64,000 nt of DNA from CALFVT01 sp039989855 (lineage in GTDB: Bacteria; Pseudomonadota; Alphaproteobacteria; Caulobacterales; Maricaulaceae), in contig JBDXGZ010000002.1 of the NCBI GenBank assembly GCA_039989855.1, forward strand, positions 1 to 64,000. Direction: 5' to 3'. Positions 1 to 8,948 of the stretch are shown here, one piece after another. Position numbers and translations under genes: made by a program. Each line of letters opens with the position of its first letter. Within the stretch, counting starts at the first letter, position 1. The notes beneath the pieces were generated by a model that was not told where the DNA came from, did not search any database, and saw only the letters and a program-made list of their open reading frames with translations.

Positions 1-1
1 C

Positions 2-934
2 GCGCAATCTTCCACGCAGAAAGCTCAAGCGCATTATTTTACCGCTTTGGAAGCCTTTGATAGCGGCGATTATCAGGGAGCTTTAGATGGCGTGCAAAAG
101 GCAGAAGCCATCAGCGGCAAAACAGGTGATGTCTTACTGAAGCTTGAAACAAAAGCCCTATTTCGCCTCGGCCGCTATCAAGAAGCTAAATCGACCTTAA
201 ATGAACTATATAGATCTGGCCCATCAGATCAGTCGAAGCGAGAGATGGCCTCTATTTTGGTGGGGATTGATGAAAAAATTGAGGAAGAGAGGCGGCAAAC
301 ACAACAACGCCAGGCACAAGAGCTCAGATTAAAACGAGAGTTTGCTGCCATTAACCCGAGGGAGGAGGGTCGCAAATTACGAACAAGAGTAGACGAAAAT
401 TTAAAAACACAAGTAGAAGACTGCTTTGTAGGACATTCTTGGGGGGCTATACATGAAACGGACTATTTTACATATCCAAATGGGACTGGAGCGACATCAT
501 ATTATAATTTTAAAAATGCTAAAATAGGGTCAGCAAATCTTTCAAATAGGCTTAATGGTGAAACATATAAAATTAGGACACGGGTGGATTTAGAGTATCA
601 TTACAGAGAAAAAATCAATGGCCGCCAATCAAGTCGATGGAGTCGTAAAGATATTGGCGGAGGACATTACATTACTCCGTCATTTAATATTTCATTACGT
701 CCTGAATCAGTAGTGATTAACGGATGGAACGGGTTGAAGTTTTCAAATAGAGACATAGGCTTTGAAGTTAAACAATCTATCCTTTCTAGAGTAACTAATT
801 CCATTAATAGGCAAATTAAATCTCGAACGAACTGTATCGGAAATATTAGAATGACAAACGCCGAAAAAACGGCTTATTCAAAGAATGCCAATGAGTTCTC
901 CAACGGGTTTTCAGGAGCTACTAATGTAAAATAG
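2..934 (+). CDS. TPR-like protein, C-terminal part (5' cut by window edge)
   Basis: The frame is open from the window edge, so the true start lies to the left; the first possible in-window start is a TTG at 47. The N-terminal part looks like one or two TPR helical pairs (ALEAFDSGDYQGALD and ALFRLGRYQEAKSTL). A charged, glutamine-rich coiled-coil-like stretch follows at roughly residues 80-115 of the visible part. The rest is a polar, beta-rich region with two cysteines (ED-C-FVGHSW and RTN-C-IGN) that I do not recognise. The 5' third has GC like the neighbouring genes, while the section after about 400 is markedly AT-rich. The frame ends at an amber codon (932-934), but the same frame stays open and protein-like for 71 more codons, so this may be an interrupted gene. 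Function unknown. Confidence 0.6.
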   Translation, partial: AQSSTQKAQAHYFTALEAFDSGDYQGALDGVQKAEAISGKTGDVLLKLETKALFRLGRYQEAKSTLNELYRSGPSDQSKREMASILVGIDEKIEEERRQTQQRQAQELRLKREFAAINPREEGRKLRTRVDENLKTQVEDCFVGHSWGAIHETDYFTYPNGTGATSYYNFKNAKIGSANLSNRLNGETYKIRTRVDLEYHYREKINGRQSSRWSRKDIGGGHYITPSFNISLRPESVVINGWNGLKFSNRDIGFEVKQSILSRVTNSINRQIKSRTNCIGNIRMTNAEKTAYSKNANEFSNGFSGATNVK

Positions 935-1150
935 GCAACAGAAGCAAAAAGTAAACGCGCCAAAAAATCTCCGAATACAAGTGGAGATAAGATTTTAATC
1001 GGTGATGAAAATGGTGACGGCATATCTGATGATAATATGGGAACTGATAACATTTTAATTCTTAAAGCTGATGGAAGTACTACGATGGTAAATTGTCCGT
1101 CTCAAGCTAGGTATCATCTTTCGACTAAGACTTGCCAAGCAGCTCAATGA
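935..1150 (+). pseudogene. In-frame continuation after amber stop, Ca-binding-like repeat
   Basis: Directly after the TAG at 932-934 the same reading frame runs 71 codons to a TGA at 1148-1150. The translation begins ATEAKSKRAKKSP and contains GDENGDGISDDNMGTDN, a D/N-rich pattern like calcium-binding type-3 thrombospondin or dockerin-like loops, then ends with two cysteines (VNCPSQ, KTCQAAQ). There is no ATG near its beginning and no ribosome-binding site. The simplest reading is that it was the C-terminus of the upstream gene before a nonsense mutation; readthrough or a sequencing error are alternatives. Confidence 0.5.
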
Positions 1151-1611
1151 TGGAAGTGCTGATTTAAAGAGGCGTATGGAGCAAAATACTACTTTTGTTG
1201 AATGGTTATCCTACAGTGCCGTTAGGCGTTTAAATTAACCATGGTCGTCGAGTAAGATTGAGAACCAAATAAGCAAGGGCGCTGGGAAAAGAGATCGGTT
1301 AAAGTGTTAATCTATCTTTTGGCGACTTTTTCATGTTTAAGTATTGTTTGGGTACTCCGCAATTTTTGGACTTGGAATATTGAGGAAAGCCGCCGCTGAA
1401 AGCTTCTCAAACAATGGTTTGAACGTCAAGATATTGGCTTTCATCACCCGCCCTATTTTCTTTGACCGAGTTAAAGACTTTCCGTTTAAGCAATATGTCT
1501 ATTTGCAGCCTTATCATAGGCTCAACGCGCCTATATGGTTAATGCGTAACTCCCATTAACGTGATTGGACAGCACATTGACGCAAATGGTGAGTTTTGCT
1601 AGTTTACTCGG
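1151..1611. other. Non-coding stretch with coding-like debris
   Basis: I see no intact gene here. Short open stretches in different frames read like protein. One ends at 1238 and contains AKQLNDGSADLKRRMEQ. Another, about 1319-1451, contains RNFWTWNIEESRR, an in-frame TGA, then KLLKQWFERQDIGFHHPP. These look like remains of one or more decayed genes next to the interrupted gene at the window edge. A 71-codon frame at 1344-1559 starts at a TTG without a ribosome-binding site and I do not count it as a gene. Confidence 0.4.
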
Positions 1612-1962
1612 ATGAAGACTTTATTACTATCATCTGCTGTTGTCATTGCGTCCCTGTCATTCGGAGGAGCCGCTTTTGCCTGTGACCTGCACGGTGCGGG
1701 ATTTGGCGGCTATGGACTACGCAATGCGCCGTGGCAGCCTTATAATCCGCAAGTCTCGACAAGTGATCCAGCCTTTGATGAAAACGGCTTCAGGACACCG
1801 ATCCCAACGGACGTCGTTCCGCCTAAACCCAAGCCTAGCTTTTCAAACGCTGCGAATAGTGCAGCATCAAAAGCAAAGCGGCGTGTGGCGAAAAAGACTG
1901 ACACTGACAAAAATGAAAAGCAAGCTATTGTCAAAAAGGCGTCTTTAAACGCGGATCGTTAG
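1612..1962 (+). CDS. Small secreted protein, unknown function
   Basis: 116 residues with a clean Sec signal peptide: MKTL, hydrophobic core LLLSSAVVIASLSF, then GGAAFA as the likely cleavage site. The mature protein starts CDLHGAGFGGYG, is rich in Pro and Asn in the middle, and ends in a basic Lys/Arg/Ala tail (ASKAKRRVAKKTD). I do not recognise a named family. It has no obvious Shine-Dalgarno. Its last 18 bases overlap tail-to-tail with the zinc-operon permease on the other strand. Position next to a metal-uptake operon and the CD-H motif make a periplasmic metal-related role imaginable, but that is speculation. Confidence 0.65.
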   Translation: MKTLLLSSAVVIASLSFGGAAFACDLHGAGFGGYGLRNAPWQPYNPQVSTSDPAFDENGFRTPIPTDVVPPKPKPSFSNAANSAASKAKRRVAKKTDTDKNEKQAIVKKASLNADR

Positions 1963-3216
1963 ACCATCTGACAAAGACCGTTTGAGCGCAATCAGCGCGG
2001 GAACTAATCCCAAAATTGCAGCGATAGCTGTGACGAAAACCACCACATATAAATCAAATTGACCCGGTACCATTCGAAGGGCGCTGATGTTAAACCGTGC
2101 CTCTAAAAGAGGGCGGAATATCCACATCAGGCCATAAAGCACGCTCAGACCGACTATGCTGCCCATAAAGGCGAGCAAGGCAGATTCGCTGACCAGTAGA
2201 GCGACAATGTGTTTACCCCGCGCGCCCATCGCCCGCAGGATTGCCATTTCACGCCGCCGCTCATTTAAGGACATGAGGATAGACGTTAGAATGCCAATCA
2301 AGCCCATGGCAATGACAAAGGCCGAGACCATCGCCAAGGCGCGCTCTACAGGGGAGACCACACTCCAAAGCTGGCTCAGGGCCACGCCGGGGATGACGGC
2401 TTGTAAAGGCTCAGCTGCATATGTGTTTAAATCACGCTGTAATTTAAGGCTCCGCACGCGGGAGGTCGCCCCGACCAAAATGGCGGTGATGCTTTCAGGT
2501 GTGAGGTTTCTTTCGCGCAATTTGTCAGGCGTATTTAAGCGGCTCCTCGGGGTTGGCGTTCCGCTTTGCCAGCCCATATGTATCGCTTCAATCGCGCCCA
2601 GGCTCACATAGACTGAGCGGTCAACGGGGGTTCCTGTGGGCTTTAACACGCCTGTGATGGTAAAAGGGAGGTCATCATGATTGACGAAACTCGTTCCGCC
2701 AAGGCCATGCGCCAAAGTTAGTTTTTGCCCTGTTTGATAACCCAATTCCCGTGCGACTTGCGCACCGACGACCACGTCAAAGAGGTCATTAAATACCTGC
2801 CCGTCTTGGTAAGTAAGTGAGAGCGATTCGGCATATTTATAATAGTCAAAATAATCCTGCGTGGTTCCGACAACGCGAAAGCCGCGGTGGGAGTCCCCAA
2901 GACTAATCGGGACTGTCCACGCCACATCTTTACGTGTTTTAATCTCTTTATAGGTCTCCCACGTCACATTATTCGTCGGATTACCAATTTGGAAAACGGA
3001 GAATAATACTAGATTAATCGGGCTAGAGCGCGCGCCGACAATGACGTCTGTATCGCTGATGGTGCGCTCGAAACTCGTGCGTACGCCTTGGCGTAAATTC
3101 TCGACGGCGACGAATAATAATATCGCTGCGGCGATTGAAATTACTGTCAAAATAGCGGTGGTTTTCCGTGCCCAAAGCGAGCGCATCGCCAATGATAAAA
3201 TCGCTCTATTCATCAC
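1945..3216 (-). CDS. ABC transporter permease, FtsX/MacB type (Zrg-like operon)
   Basis: 423-residue inner-membrane protein with the FtsX-like layout: one N-terminal membrane segment (about residues 18-40, TTAILTVISIAAAILLFVAV), a large periplasmic domain (about 40-290), and three C-terminal segments (about 290-320, 340-365, 390-412). The coupling-helix region RRREMAILRAMGARGKHI is typical of this family. It is the last gene of a four-gene minus-strand operon. Its ATG overlaps the stop of the ATPase gene by 4 bp, which implies translational coupling. With the neighbouring ATPase it should form the membrane complex of the zinc-associated system; the transported or moved substrate is not proven for this type of permease. 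Confidence 0.85.
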   Translation of the reverse strand: MMNRAILSLAMRSLWARKTTAILTVISIAAAILLFVAVENLRQGVRTSFERTISDTDVIVGARSSPINLVLFSVFQIGNPTNNVTWETYKEIKTRKDVAWTVPISLGDSHRGFRVVGTTQDYFDYYKYAESLSLTYQDGQVFNDLFDVVVGAQVARELGYQTGQKLTLAHGLGGTSFVNHDDLPFTITGVLKPTGTPVDRSVYVSLGAIEAIHMGWQSGTPTPRSRLNTPDKLRERNLTPESITAILVGATSRVRSLKLQRDLNTYAAEPLQAVIPGVALSQLWSVVSPVERALAMVSAFVIAMGLIGILTSILMSLNERRREMAILRAMGARGKHIVALLVSESALLAFMGSIVGLSVLYGLMWIFRPLLEARFNISALRMVPGQFDLYVVVFVTAIAAILGLVPALIALKRSLSDGLTIRV

Positions 3217-3923
3217 GCATCGACCTTTTGATTAAGGTCTGATAGCGAGACGGAGCGATCAAAATGCGAGGCCAAAGTTTGATCGTGACTGACAAATAAA
3301 AGCGCGCTGCCAAATTGCTCACGGCTTTGATTCAGCAAGTCAATAAAACGGTCACGATTATCATGATCAAGGGCGGAGGTTGGCTCATCAGCAATGATCA
3401 GGTCAGGGCCGCCAATTAAGGCACGCGCAACTGCGACCCGTTGTTGCTGCCCGACACTTAATTCACCCACGGGGCGCGACAGCTCATTATCCGTCAGGCC
3501 CAGTCCGCGCACCAGCGCCTCAGCCGCCTTTAACACAGAGCCACTGGTCTCAACTGCTTGCTGGCGGCGGCGCGCGGAAAAGCGGCAAGGTAGAATACAA
3601 TTTTGTAAGACGCTAATGTAAGGCAGAAGATTAAATTGCTGGAATATAATCCCCAGATGATCTGCGCGGGCTTTATCTCTTTGGCGGGCGGAGGCTCTCG
3701 TCATATCCTCACCGCAAATATGTAAAACACCTGAGCTCGGCGTTAGAACGCCCCCGATAAGCCCAAGTAGCGTACTTTTCCCAGACCCGCTAGGGCCTCT
3801 TAAAAATACGCTTTCACCTCGGTTGATACTAAACTGGCCAATATTAATAAGGGTTTGATCGGGCGTGTAACCGAACTGGACATCTGTTAGGTTTAGAACC
3901 CGATTAATATTCATAGGGCTCAA
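3213..3923 (-). CDS. ABC transporter ATP-binding protein (LolD/MacB type)
   Basis: 236-residue ATPase with all core motifs: Walker A GPSGSGKST (about residues 41-49), a Q-loop in IIFQQFNLLPY, signature LSVGQQQRVAVARAL, Walker B LIIADEPTSALD and the H-loop LLFVSHD. Sequence style is that of the LolD/MacB/FtsE subfamily that partners FtsX-like permeases. It overlaps the upstream DUF3299 gene by 20 bp and the downstream permease by 4 bp. An alternative ATG three codons in (MNINRVLNL) is equally possible as start. Likely role: energising the permease in the zinc-uptake operon. Confidence 0.9.
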   Translation of the reverse strand: MSPMNINRVLNLTDVQFGYTPDQTLINIGQFSINRGESVFLRGPSGSGKSTLLGLIGGVLTPSSGVLHICGEDMTRASARQRDKARADHLGIIFQQFNLLPYISVLQNCILPCRFSARRRQQAVETSGSVLKAAEALVRGLGLTDNELSRPVGELSVGQQQRVAVARALIGGPDLIIADEPTSALDHDNRDRFIDLLNQSREQFGSALLFVSHDQTLASHFDRSVSLSDLNQKVDA

Positions 3924-4593
3924 GTTTAGTAAGGTTCACTTCATAGGCGCTATTACCCAATTCAGAGCCAAACTTTCCTGTTTTCATCACGCCTTCAATC
4001 CAGACAGGTTCGTTAATATCGGCAATTTTCGCGGCTTTCGCAGTTTTCACATAGACGATTTGGTTAGGCGGCGGGGGGGGCGTATGAAGACACGCGCCAA
4101 AATAGGGCACGAGTAAAAACTCATTATATTCAGATGAGGCATTGAAATCTAACGGCACAACATAGCCCGGCAAACGGACGGTCAAACCATCCAAGTCAGT
4201 CACCACATTATAGGTTCCAATTTGCTCCATTGTATCGAGGGCACTGCCTTCGCCTATTAAATTGATCACGTCAGTTTGAGCATTATCCGAGGACTTAGCG
4301 GCTTCGAGCAAAGACGTTTGATTAAGAAATTGCTTTTCCTGGTCTTGATAAAATTTTGTGTAAAGGGCCTCTAAGATTTGATCTTCACCGTCTGGCATGA
4401 GGTCTTCCCAGACTAATGTTTCCACCGTACTATCGGGCGTAGCTTGAGGTGTTGCAGCTGTTTTTTGCACCTCAGCAGCGAGCGGTGTTTCTTTTGCCGC
4501 TTCTACGGCAATGTCTTGCTTCGCCGCAGGCTGACAGGCCACGAGAAAGCTCGTCAAAACGATTGCGGAGATAGCAGATTTAAAATGTATCAT
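3904..4593 (-). CDS. DUF3299 lipoprotein of the Zrg-type operon
   Basis: 229 residues with a lipoprotein signal (lipobox FLVAC, Cys at about residue 20), a low-complexity Ala/Glu/Thr linker to about residue 60, and a C-terminal DUF3299 domain. Its hallmark is visible: RLPGYVVPLDF followed by FLLVPYFGACLHTPPPPPNQ. The family is small and of unknown biochemical role, but it is regularly found beside FtsX-type ABC transporters and DUF2796 proteins in zinc-responsive operons. The start ATG overlaps the upstream zrgA stop by 4 bp. It probably sits on the periplasmic face of a membrane. Confidence 0.85.
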   Translation of the reverse strand: MIHFKSAISAIVLTSFLVACQPAAKQDIAVEAAKETPLAAEVQKTAATPQATPDSTVETLVWEDLMPDGEDQILEALYTKFYQDQEKQFLNQTSLLEAAKSSDNAQTDVINLIGEGSALDTMEQIGTYNVVTDLDGLTVRLPGYVVPLDFNASSEYNEFLLVPYFGACLHTPPPPPNQIVYVKTAKAAKIADINEPVWIEGVMKTGKFGSELGNSAYEVNLTKLEPYEY

Positions 4594-5336
4594 GGCGTTA
4601 TATCCATTTGTCGCTGTTTGCGGGTTAAGACGAGCTGCTTTTGTGTGGCAGGTCCAAGGTAGGTTGCGCTAACCTCTGACAGTTCTGGAAAAAACTCAAA
4701 TAAATTTATGGTCACGTTTTTGAGCTTCGCAGGGTTTTGACAGCTAAACTCATAGGTCAGTAGAACGTCTTTATGAGTCCCTTCATCATGGTCGTCATCA
4801 TGATTTTTTTCTTCATGATCATCGTCTTCGTGATGATCTTCATCATGGTCATCAAACAACGTCACATGTGAATCGTTCAATACAGCGTCGCAATTTGCCG
4901 CTGCATTAAATGTATAGAGAGTCTCGCTTTGTTCGAGCCGTAGCTCTGCTTGTTCTACGGTTGCTGTCTGCGCCTCCGTTTCAGGGGCGTTTTCAAAGCC
5001 TAAAATATTATAAAGTGGCGAGTCGAGTTCAATTGTCACCTCATTGCCGTCCAAGACAATCGCCACTTCAGCGTCTCCGTGGGTATGCGCGTCAGCGGAG
5101 CGCCGCTCATGATCATGTTCCGCCTCATCCGCGTGATCATCGACGTCTGAACTTACGTCTGAATTTGGGGGGGCTACATCGTGCTTTTGAGTTTTATGGC
5201 TCACATCATGATCAGCGCTATGCGTGTCATCATGATGATCGCCGCTATGCGAATGCTCGTGATGGTTTGAGCATGCCATAATGAGACTTGCTGCGAAAAA
5301 ACATGATAGGCTGAATTTGGGTGGAAATGTCATCAT
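4590..5336 (-). CDS. zrgA: ZrgA-family (DUF2796) zinc-uptake lipoprotein
   Basis: 248 residues from the ATG at 5336; an 11-codon upstream extension exists, but an AAGG Shine-Dalgarno lies just before this start and the signal peptide fits better. A lipobox (LIMAC) is followed at once by a His/Asp-rich tract (HHEHSHSGDHHDD), with a second His/Asp-rich tract near residues 180-205. Between and after them is the DUF2796 core, including VEQAELRLEQSETLYTF and LLTYEFSCQNPAKL. DUF2796 includes ZrgA, a zinc-regulated zinc-uptake protein described in Vibrio; the His tracts would bind Zn2+ in the periplasm. It is the first gene of the operon with DUF3299, ATPase and permease. Zinc specificity here is inferred from family and composition. 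Confidence 0.8.
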   Translation of the reverse strand: MMTFPPKFSLSCFFAASLIMACSNHHEHSHSGDHHDDTHSADHDVSHKTQKHDVAPPNSDVSSDVDDHADEAEHDHERRSADAHTHGDAEVAIVLDGNEVTIELDSPLYNILGFENAPETEAQTATVEQAELRLEQSETLYTFNAAANCDAVLNDSHVTLFDDHDEDHHEDDDHEEKNHDDDHDEGTHKDVLLTYEFSCQNPAKLKNVTINLFEFFPELSEVSATYLGPATQKQLVLTRKQRQMDITP

Positions 5337-5343
5337 ATGAACC

Positions 5344-5366
5344 TTATTGTATAAGACGATCAATAA
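5344..5366. promoter_or_regulatory. Inverted repeat upstream of zrgA
   Basis: TTATTG and CAATAA form a perfect 6-bp inverted repeat with an 11-bp spacer, immediately upstream of the zrgA Shine-Dalgarno in the divergent zrgA/ABC-F spacer. Location suits an operator, and a zinc-responsive repressor (Zur) would be the natural candidate, but the sequence does not match a Zur box that I can cite with confidence. Confidence 0.3.
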
Positions 5367-5507
5367 CACAAATGAAAGCTATGCCATAATAATTATCTCA
5401 ACTTTTACCCGTGCTCAACGGCAGCTATAAAATTTATCCTCTTCGTTTAATACGGCGCGTTTCATCTTGGTGCTTGCATATTTGGGGGCACAGCTTATGA
5501 CGCGCGC

Positions 5508-7091
5508 ATGTTAGCGATCAAAGACCTCGATTACGCCGTTCAAGGGCGGCCTTTATTCCGAAATGCCTCGGCCTTTATCTCGGCGGGATGGAAGGTTGGA
5601 CTGATCGGGCGTAACGGCACGGGAAAATCTACGCTGCTGCGGATTATCCGTGAAGAAGTGCAAAGCCCGAGCGGTGACGGGTCTGTGCTGCTCAATAAAC
5701 GCGCGCGGCTTGGCTGGGTGGCGCAAGAGGTGGACGCAGGCGACGAGACAATCATGGATGTGGTTTTGGCCGCGGATAAAGAACGTGACGCGCTGATGAA
5801 GGCGTCCGAGACAGAAACGGATGCGGATAAGCTCGGCGAAATTTTTGAACGTCTCACTGATATGGATGCGTGGAACGCGGATACGCGCGCGGCAATCGTC
5901 CTCTCAGGGCTTGGGTTTAAATCATCAGATTTTCACCGAGCGACGAAGGAATTTTCAGGTGGGTGGCGCATGCGTGCCGCCATCGCAGGCGTGTTGGTTA
6001 GTGAACCTGATGTGCTGCTGCTGGATGAGCCGACCAACTATCTTGACCTTGAAGGTGCGGCGTGGCTCGAAGGCTATATTCGTAAATATCCCCACACGGT
6101 GATTATGGTCAGCCATGACCGCGAAATGCTCAACCGTTCTGTGACACATACGCTCGCGCTAGAGCATCAAGAGCTGATGATTACGCCGGGCGGTTATGAT
6201 GATTGGATGAAGTTACGGGCGGCTAAAACGGCGCAACTCAGCGCGCAAAAAGCCAAGCAAGATAAAGAGCGCGAACATCTGCAAGCCTTTGTCGACCGCT
6301 TTAAAGCCAAGGCGTCAAAAGCGCGCCAAGCGCAGTCGCGGGTGAAAATGCTCGAGAAAATGCAAGATATCGCGATTCCGATTTCAGAGCGCACAACGCC
6401 GTTCACCTTTCCTGCGCCGAAGGGCAAGCTCGCCCCGCCGATGCTAGAGCTCGAAGATGCGGACTTGGGTTACGGCGAAGAGGCCAAGATTTTGTCGGGC
6501 GTTAACCTCCGCCTTGACCCTGATGACCGCGTGGCGATTGTCGGCGCGAATGGTCAGGGTAAGACGACCTTGGTCAAATCTATTGCCGAGCGTTTGCCGT
6601 TGATGACAGGAACGCGCAAAGCCTCTTCGTCGCTCAAGATTGGCTATTTTTCCCAAGACCAATTAGATGAATTGACAGCAGGCGAAACTGTGCTTGATCA
6701 TGTGCAGCAGAAGCTCCCAAAGGGTACACCGCAAAACCAAGCGCGCGGTAAGGCGGCGCAAATGGGCTTTTCGCATGAAAAAGTCGAGACTCATGTGGAG
6801 AAATTATCAGGCGGGGAAAAAGTTCGTTTGCTCTTGGGGTTGATGTCGATTGATAAACCGCATGTGTTGATCTTAGATGAACCGACATCCCATTTGGATA
6901 TTGATAGTCGTGAGGCGCTGATCTACGCGCTGAACGATTTTCCAGGAGCAGTCTTGTTAATTACCCATGATGTTTATTTGGCCGAAGCGACAGCGGACCG
7001 ATTGTGGCTTGTGAATAATGGGCGGGCCAAACGCTATGACGGTGATTTGCGAGATTATAAAAAGCTCGTCATGCAAGCGGATAGGGCTTAG
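5508..7091 (+). CDS. ABC-F family ATPase
   Basis: 527 residues with two ABC domains and no membrane segments, the ABC-F design. Domain 1: Walker A GRNGTGKST (residues 34-42), signature FSGGWRMR, Walker B VLLLDEPTNYLD. A charged inter-domain linker (the P-site tRNA interaction motif region) contains KAKASKARQAQSRVKMLEK. Domain 2: Walker A GANGQGKTT (about 346), signature LSGGEKVRLLLGL, Walker B VLILDEPTSHLD. ABC-F proteins act on ribosomes; the subgroup (Uup-like versus EttA-like) cannot be settled by eye, and the C-terminal Uup coiled coil is missing or very short. Divergent from zrgA; its stop is 2 bp from the stop of folD on the other strand. Confidence 0.9.
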   Translation: MLAIKDLDYAVQGRPLFRNASAFISAGWKVGLIGRNGTGKSTLLRIIREEVQSPSGDGSVLLNKRARLGWVAQEVDAGDETIMDVVLAADKERDALMKASETETDADKLGEIFERLTDMDAWNADTRAAIVLSGLGFKSSDFHRATKEFSGGWRMRAAIAGVLVSEPDVLLLDEPTNYLDLEGAAWLEGYIRKYPHTVIMVSHDREMLNRSVTHTLALEHQELMITPGGYDDWMKLRAAKTAQLSAQKAKQDKEREHLQAFVDRFKAKASKARQAQSRVKMLEKMQDIAIPISERTTPFTFPAPKGKLAPPMLELEDADLGYGEEAKILSGVNLRLDPDDRVAIVGANGQGKTTLVKSIAERLPLMTGTRKASSSLKIGYFSQDQLDELTAGETVLDHVQQKLPKGTPQNQARGKAAQMGFSHEKVETHVEKLSGGEKVRLLLGLMSIDKPHVLILDEPTSHLDIDSREALIYALNDFPGAVLLITHDVYLAEATADRLWLVNNGRAKRYDGDLRDYKKLVMQADRA

Positions 7092-7093
7092 GT

Positions 7094-7981
7094 CTAAAAG
7101 TCCAACAGCGTCGGCACGTCCCACCCACGTCGGTAGCAGGCCGCGATAACTGTGTTGCGCAAAAGACAAGCGATGGTCATAGGGCCAACGCCGCCTGGCA
7201 CAGGCGTCACAGACCCTGCAACTTCTGACACGGCGGTGTAGTCCACGTCGCCGACTAATTTGCTTTTACCGGGGCGCTTCGGATTAGGTACGCGGTTGAT
7301 ACCCACATCAATCACGCAAGCATCGGGCTTGACCCAATCGGCCTTGATCATTTCAGGGCGTCCAACTGCGGCGATTAAAATGTCGGCGCTGCGGCACAGG
7401 GCTTCGATATTTTGTGTGCGAGAATGGGCGATTGTCACTGTGCAATTTTGCGCAAGGAATAACATAGCCGCAGGTTTGCCGACTAAAATAGAGCGGCCAA
7501 CAATCACACAATTCTTACCTGAAAGGTCACCGAGTTGGTCTTTCGCCAGCATCACACACCCTGTCGGCGTGCAAGGTCGAAGTCCCGTTTGTCCAAGAGA
7601 TAAACGTCCTGCAGAAACGTCCGTCAGACCGTCTACGTCTTTTGACGGGTTGATTTCAGCAATGACACTATCACTATCGAGGCCTTTAGGGAGCGGAAGT
7701 TGCACCAGAATGCCGTCAACATTTTCGTCGGCATTTAACGCGCGAACAACAGAGATGATGTCGTCTTGGCTAGTGTCGGCTGGCAAGCGGTGTTCCACCG
7801 AGGTCATGCCTGTTTCTTTGGTGAACTTAATTTTGTTCTTCACATAAACGCGGCTCGCAGGGTCGTCGCCGACAAGGACAACCGCAAGGCAAGGCGTATC
7901 GGGAAGCGCCGCAACGGCGGTTTGGATACGGCCCCTCAGACCCGCGGCATAGGCTTTACCGTCAATGATGTTAGCACTCAT
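7094..7981 (-). CDS. folD: FolD bifunctional methylene-THF dehydrogenase/cyclohydrolase
   Basis: 295 residues. The start at 7981 ([12 protein letters not shown]) is preceded by AAGGA at proper spacing; an upstream in-frame ATG would overlap purU and adds an unlikely tail. Catalytic region [17 protein letters not shown] carries the conserved Tyr and Lys. Further FolD signatures are [14 protein letters not shown], the NADP-binding loop [19 protein letters not shown], and [16 protein letters not shown]. It interconverts 5,10-methylene-, methenyl- and 10-formyl-tetrahydrofolate in the cytosol. It lies 13 bp downstream of purU on the same strand, so one operon handles the 10-formyl-THF pool. Confidence 0.96.
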   Translation of the reverse strand: MSANIIDGKAYAAGLRGRIQTAVAALPDTPCLAVVLVGDDPASRVYVKNKIKFTKETGMTSVEHRLPADTSQDDIISVVRALNADENVDGILVQLPLPKGLDSDSVIAEINPSKDVDGLTDVSAGRLSLGQTGLRPCTPTGCVMLAKDQLGDLSGKNCVIVGRSILVGKPAAMLFLAQNCTVTIAHSRTQNIEALCRSADILIAAVGRPEMIKADWVKPDACVIDVGINRVPNPKRPGKSKLVGDVDYTAVSEVAGSVTPVPGGVGPMTIACLLRNTVIAACYRRGWDVPTLLDF

Positions 7982-7994
7982 GTGAATATCCTTA

Positions 7995-8843
7995 TTACGG
8001 CAAAATAACAGTTTTACGGCCATTTAGAAATGAGCGGTGCTCACTATGTAGCTTTACAGCACGCGCCAATGTTTGCGACTCAACATCACGGCCCATAGCA
8101 ATTAAATCTTCTGATGTCATGGTATGGTCGACCCGTTGCACAGATTGTTCGATAATTGGGCCTTCGTCGAGGTCTGTCGTCACGTAATGAGCAGTTGCGC
8201 CGATAAGTTTGACGCCCCGCGCATAAGCACGGTGATATGGTTTTGCGCCTTTGAAGCTCGGTAGGAATGAATGGTGGATATTAATAATTTTCCCTGCGTA
8301 GTCGCGGCACATATCCTCAGACAAGATTTGCATATAGCGCGCGAGGATAATTAACTCTGCGCTTGTGTCGTTTAAAATTTTTCTCAAGCTCGCTTCTGCG
8401 GCGGGCTTTGTATCTTTGGTCACGTGAATATAATGATAAGGAATATCATCTTGCTCTACAAGATTGCGGCTTGTCTCATGGTTCGAGACGACAGCGACAA
8501 TGTCTATATTGAGACTGTTTTTACGCACGCGGTACAAGAGATCATTGATGCAGTGATCATGTTTAGATGTCATGATAACTGCTTTGAGGCGCTCAGAGGT
8601 GGGGACAATGTTCACCCGCAGATCAAAGCGTTTTATAATGCCATCGAGTTCCGTTTTGAATGGTGATAGATTTTCTGTCGACATTGTAAATTCAATGCGA
8701 GAGAAAAAATTCAAACTTGAGGGCGTTCCAAATTGAGCCAACTCATTGATGAAGCCGTCATGGGTCGCCAAGCAATTTGTTAAAGCGGCGACAATACCGA
8801 CGCGGTCAGCACTCTTGGTGGTCATGATATATTTATTATTCAT
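7995..8843 (-). CDS. purU: Formyltetrahydrofolate deformylase PurU
   Basis: 282 residues: an N-terminal ACT-type regulatory domain (about residues 5-80, starting [16 protein letters not shown]) and a formyltransferase-fold catalytic domain with [19 protein letters not shown] and [17 protein letters not shown], which hold the catalytic His and Asp. PurU hydrolyses 10-formyl-THF to THF and formate, balancing one-carbon units and feeding formate to purine synthesis. It is followed by folD with a 13-bp gap, and the pairing of deformylase and FolD makes functional sense. The upstream spacer (8844-8948) has only a weak hairpin (ACCTA/TAGGT at 8910-8923). Confidence 0.96.
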   Translation of the reverse strand: MNNKYIMTTKSADRVGIVAALTNCLATHDGFINELAQFGTPSSLNFFSRIEFTMSTENLSPFKTELDGIIKRFDLRVNIVPTSERLKAVIMTSKHDHCINDLLYRVRKNSLNIDIVAVVSNHETSRNLVEQDDIPYHYIHVTKDTKPAAEASLRKILNDTSAELIILARYMQILSEDMCRDYAGKIINIHHSFLPSFKGAKPYHRAYARGVKLIGATAHYVTTDLDEGPIIEQSVQRVDHTMTSEDLIAMGRDVESQTLARAVKLHSEHRSFLNGRKTVILP

Positions 8844-8948
8844 GTGTGCTCACAAATTTAAGAATTGAGGCCCGATAAATAATCATAGCTCAGAGGTCAA
8901 CCATTACCGACCTATTTATAGGTTTAGCACCTCATTAAATCATAAAGA

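Noticed and set aside
1319..1451. TGA recoding (selenocysteine or Trp) in RNFWTWNIEESRR-TGA-KLLKQWF
   Set aside because: No SECIS-like hairpin seen, other genes use TGA as stop, and the frame lacks a good start; decay is simpler.
1344..1559. 71-codon plus-strand frame
   Set aside because: TTG start, no SD, and a competing frame over the same bases reads more like protein remnants.
4780..5280. CAT/GAT-rich low-complexity DNA as a repeat array
   Set aside because: It is the coding sequence of the His/Asp-rich tracts of the ZrgA-like protein, not a regular repeat.
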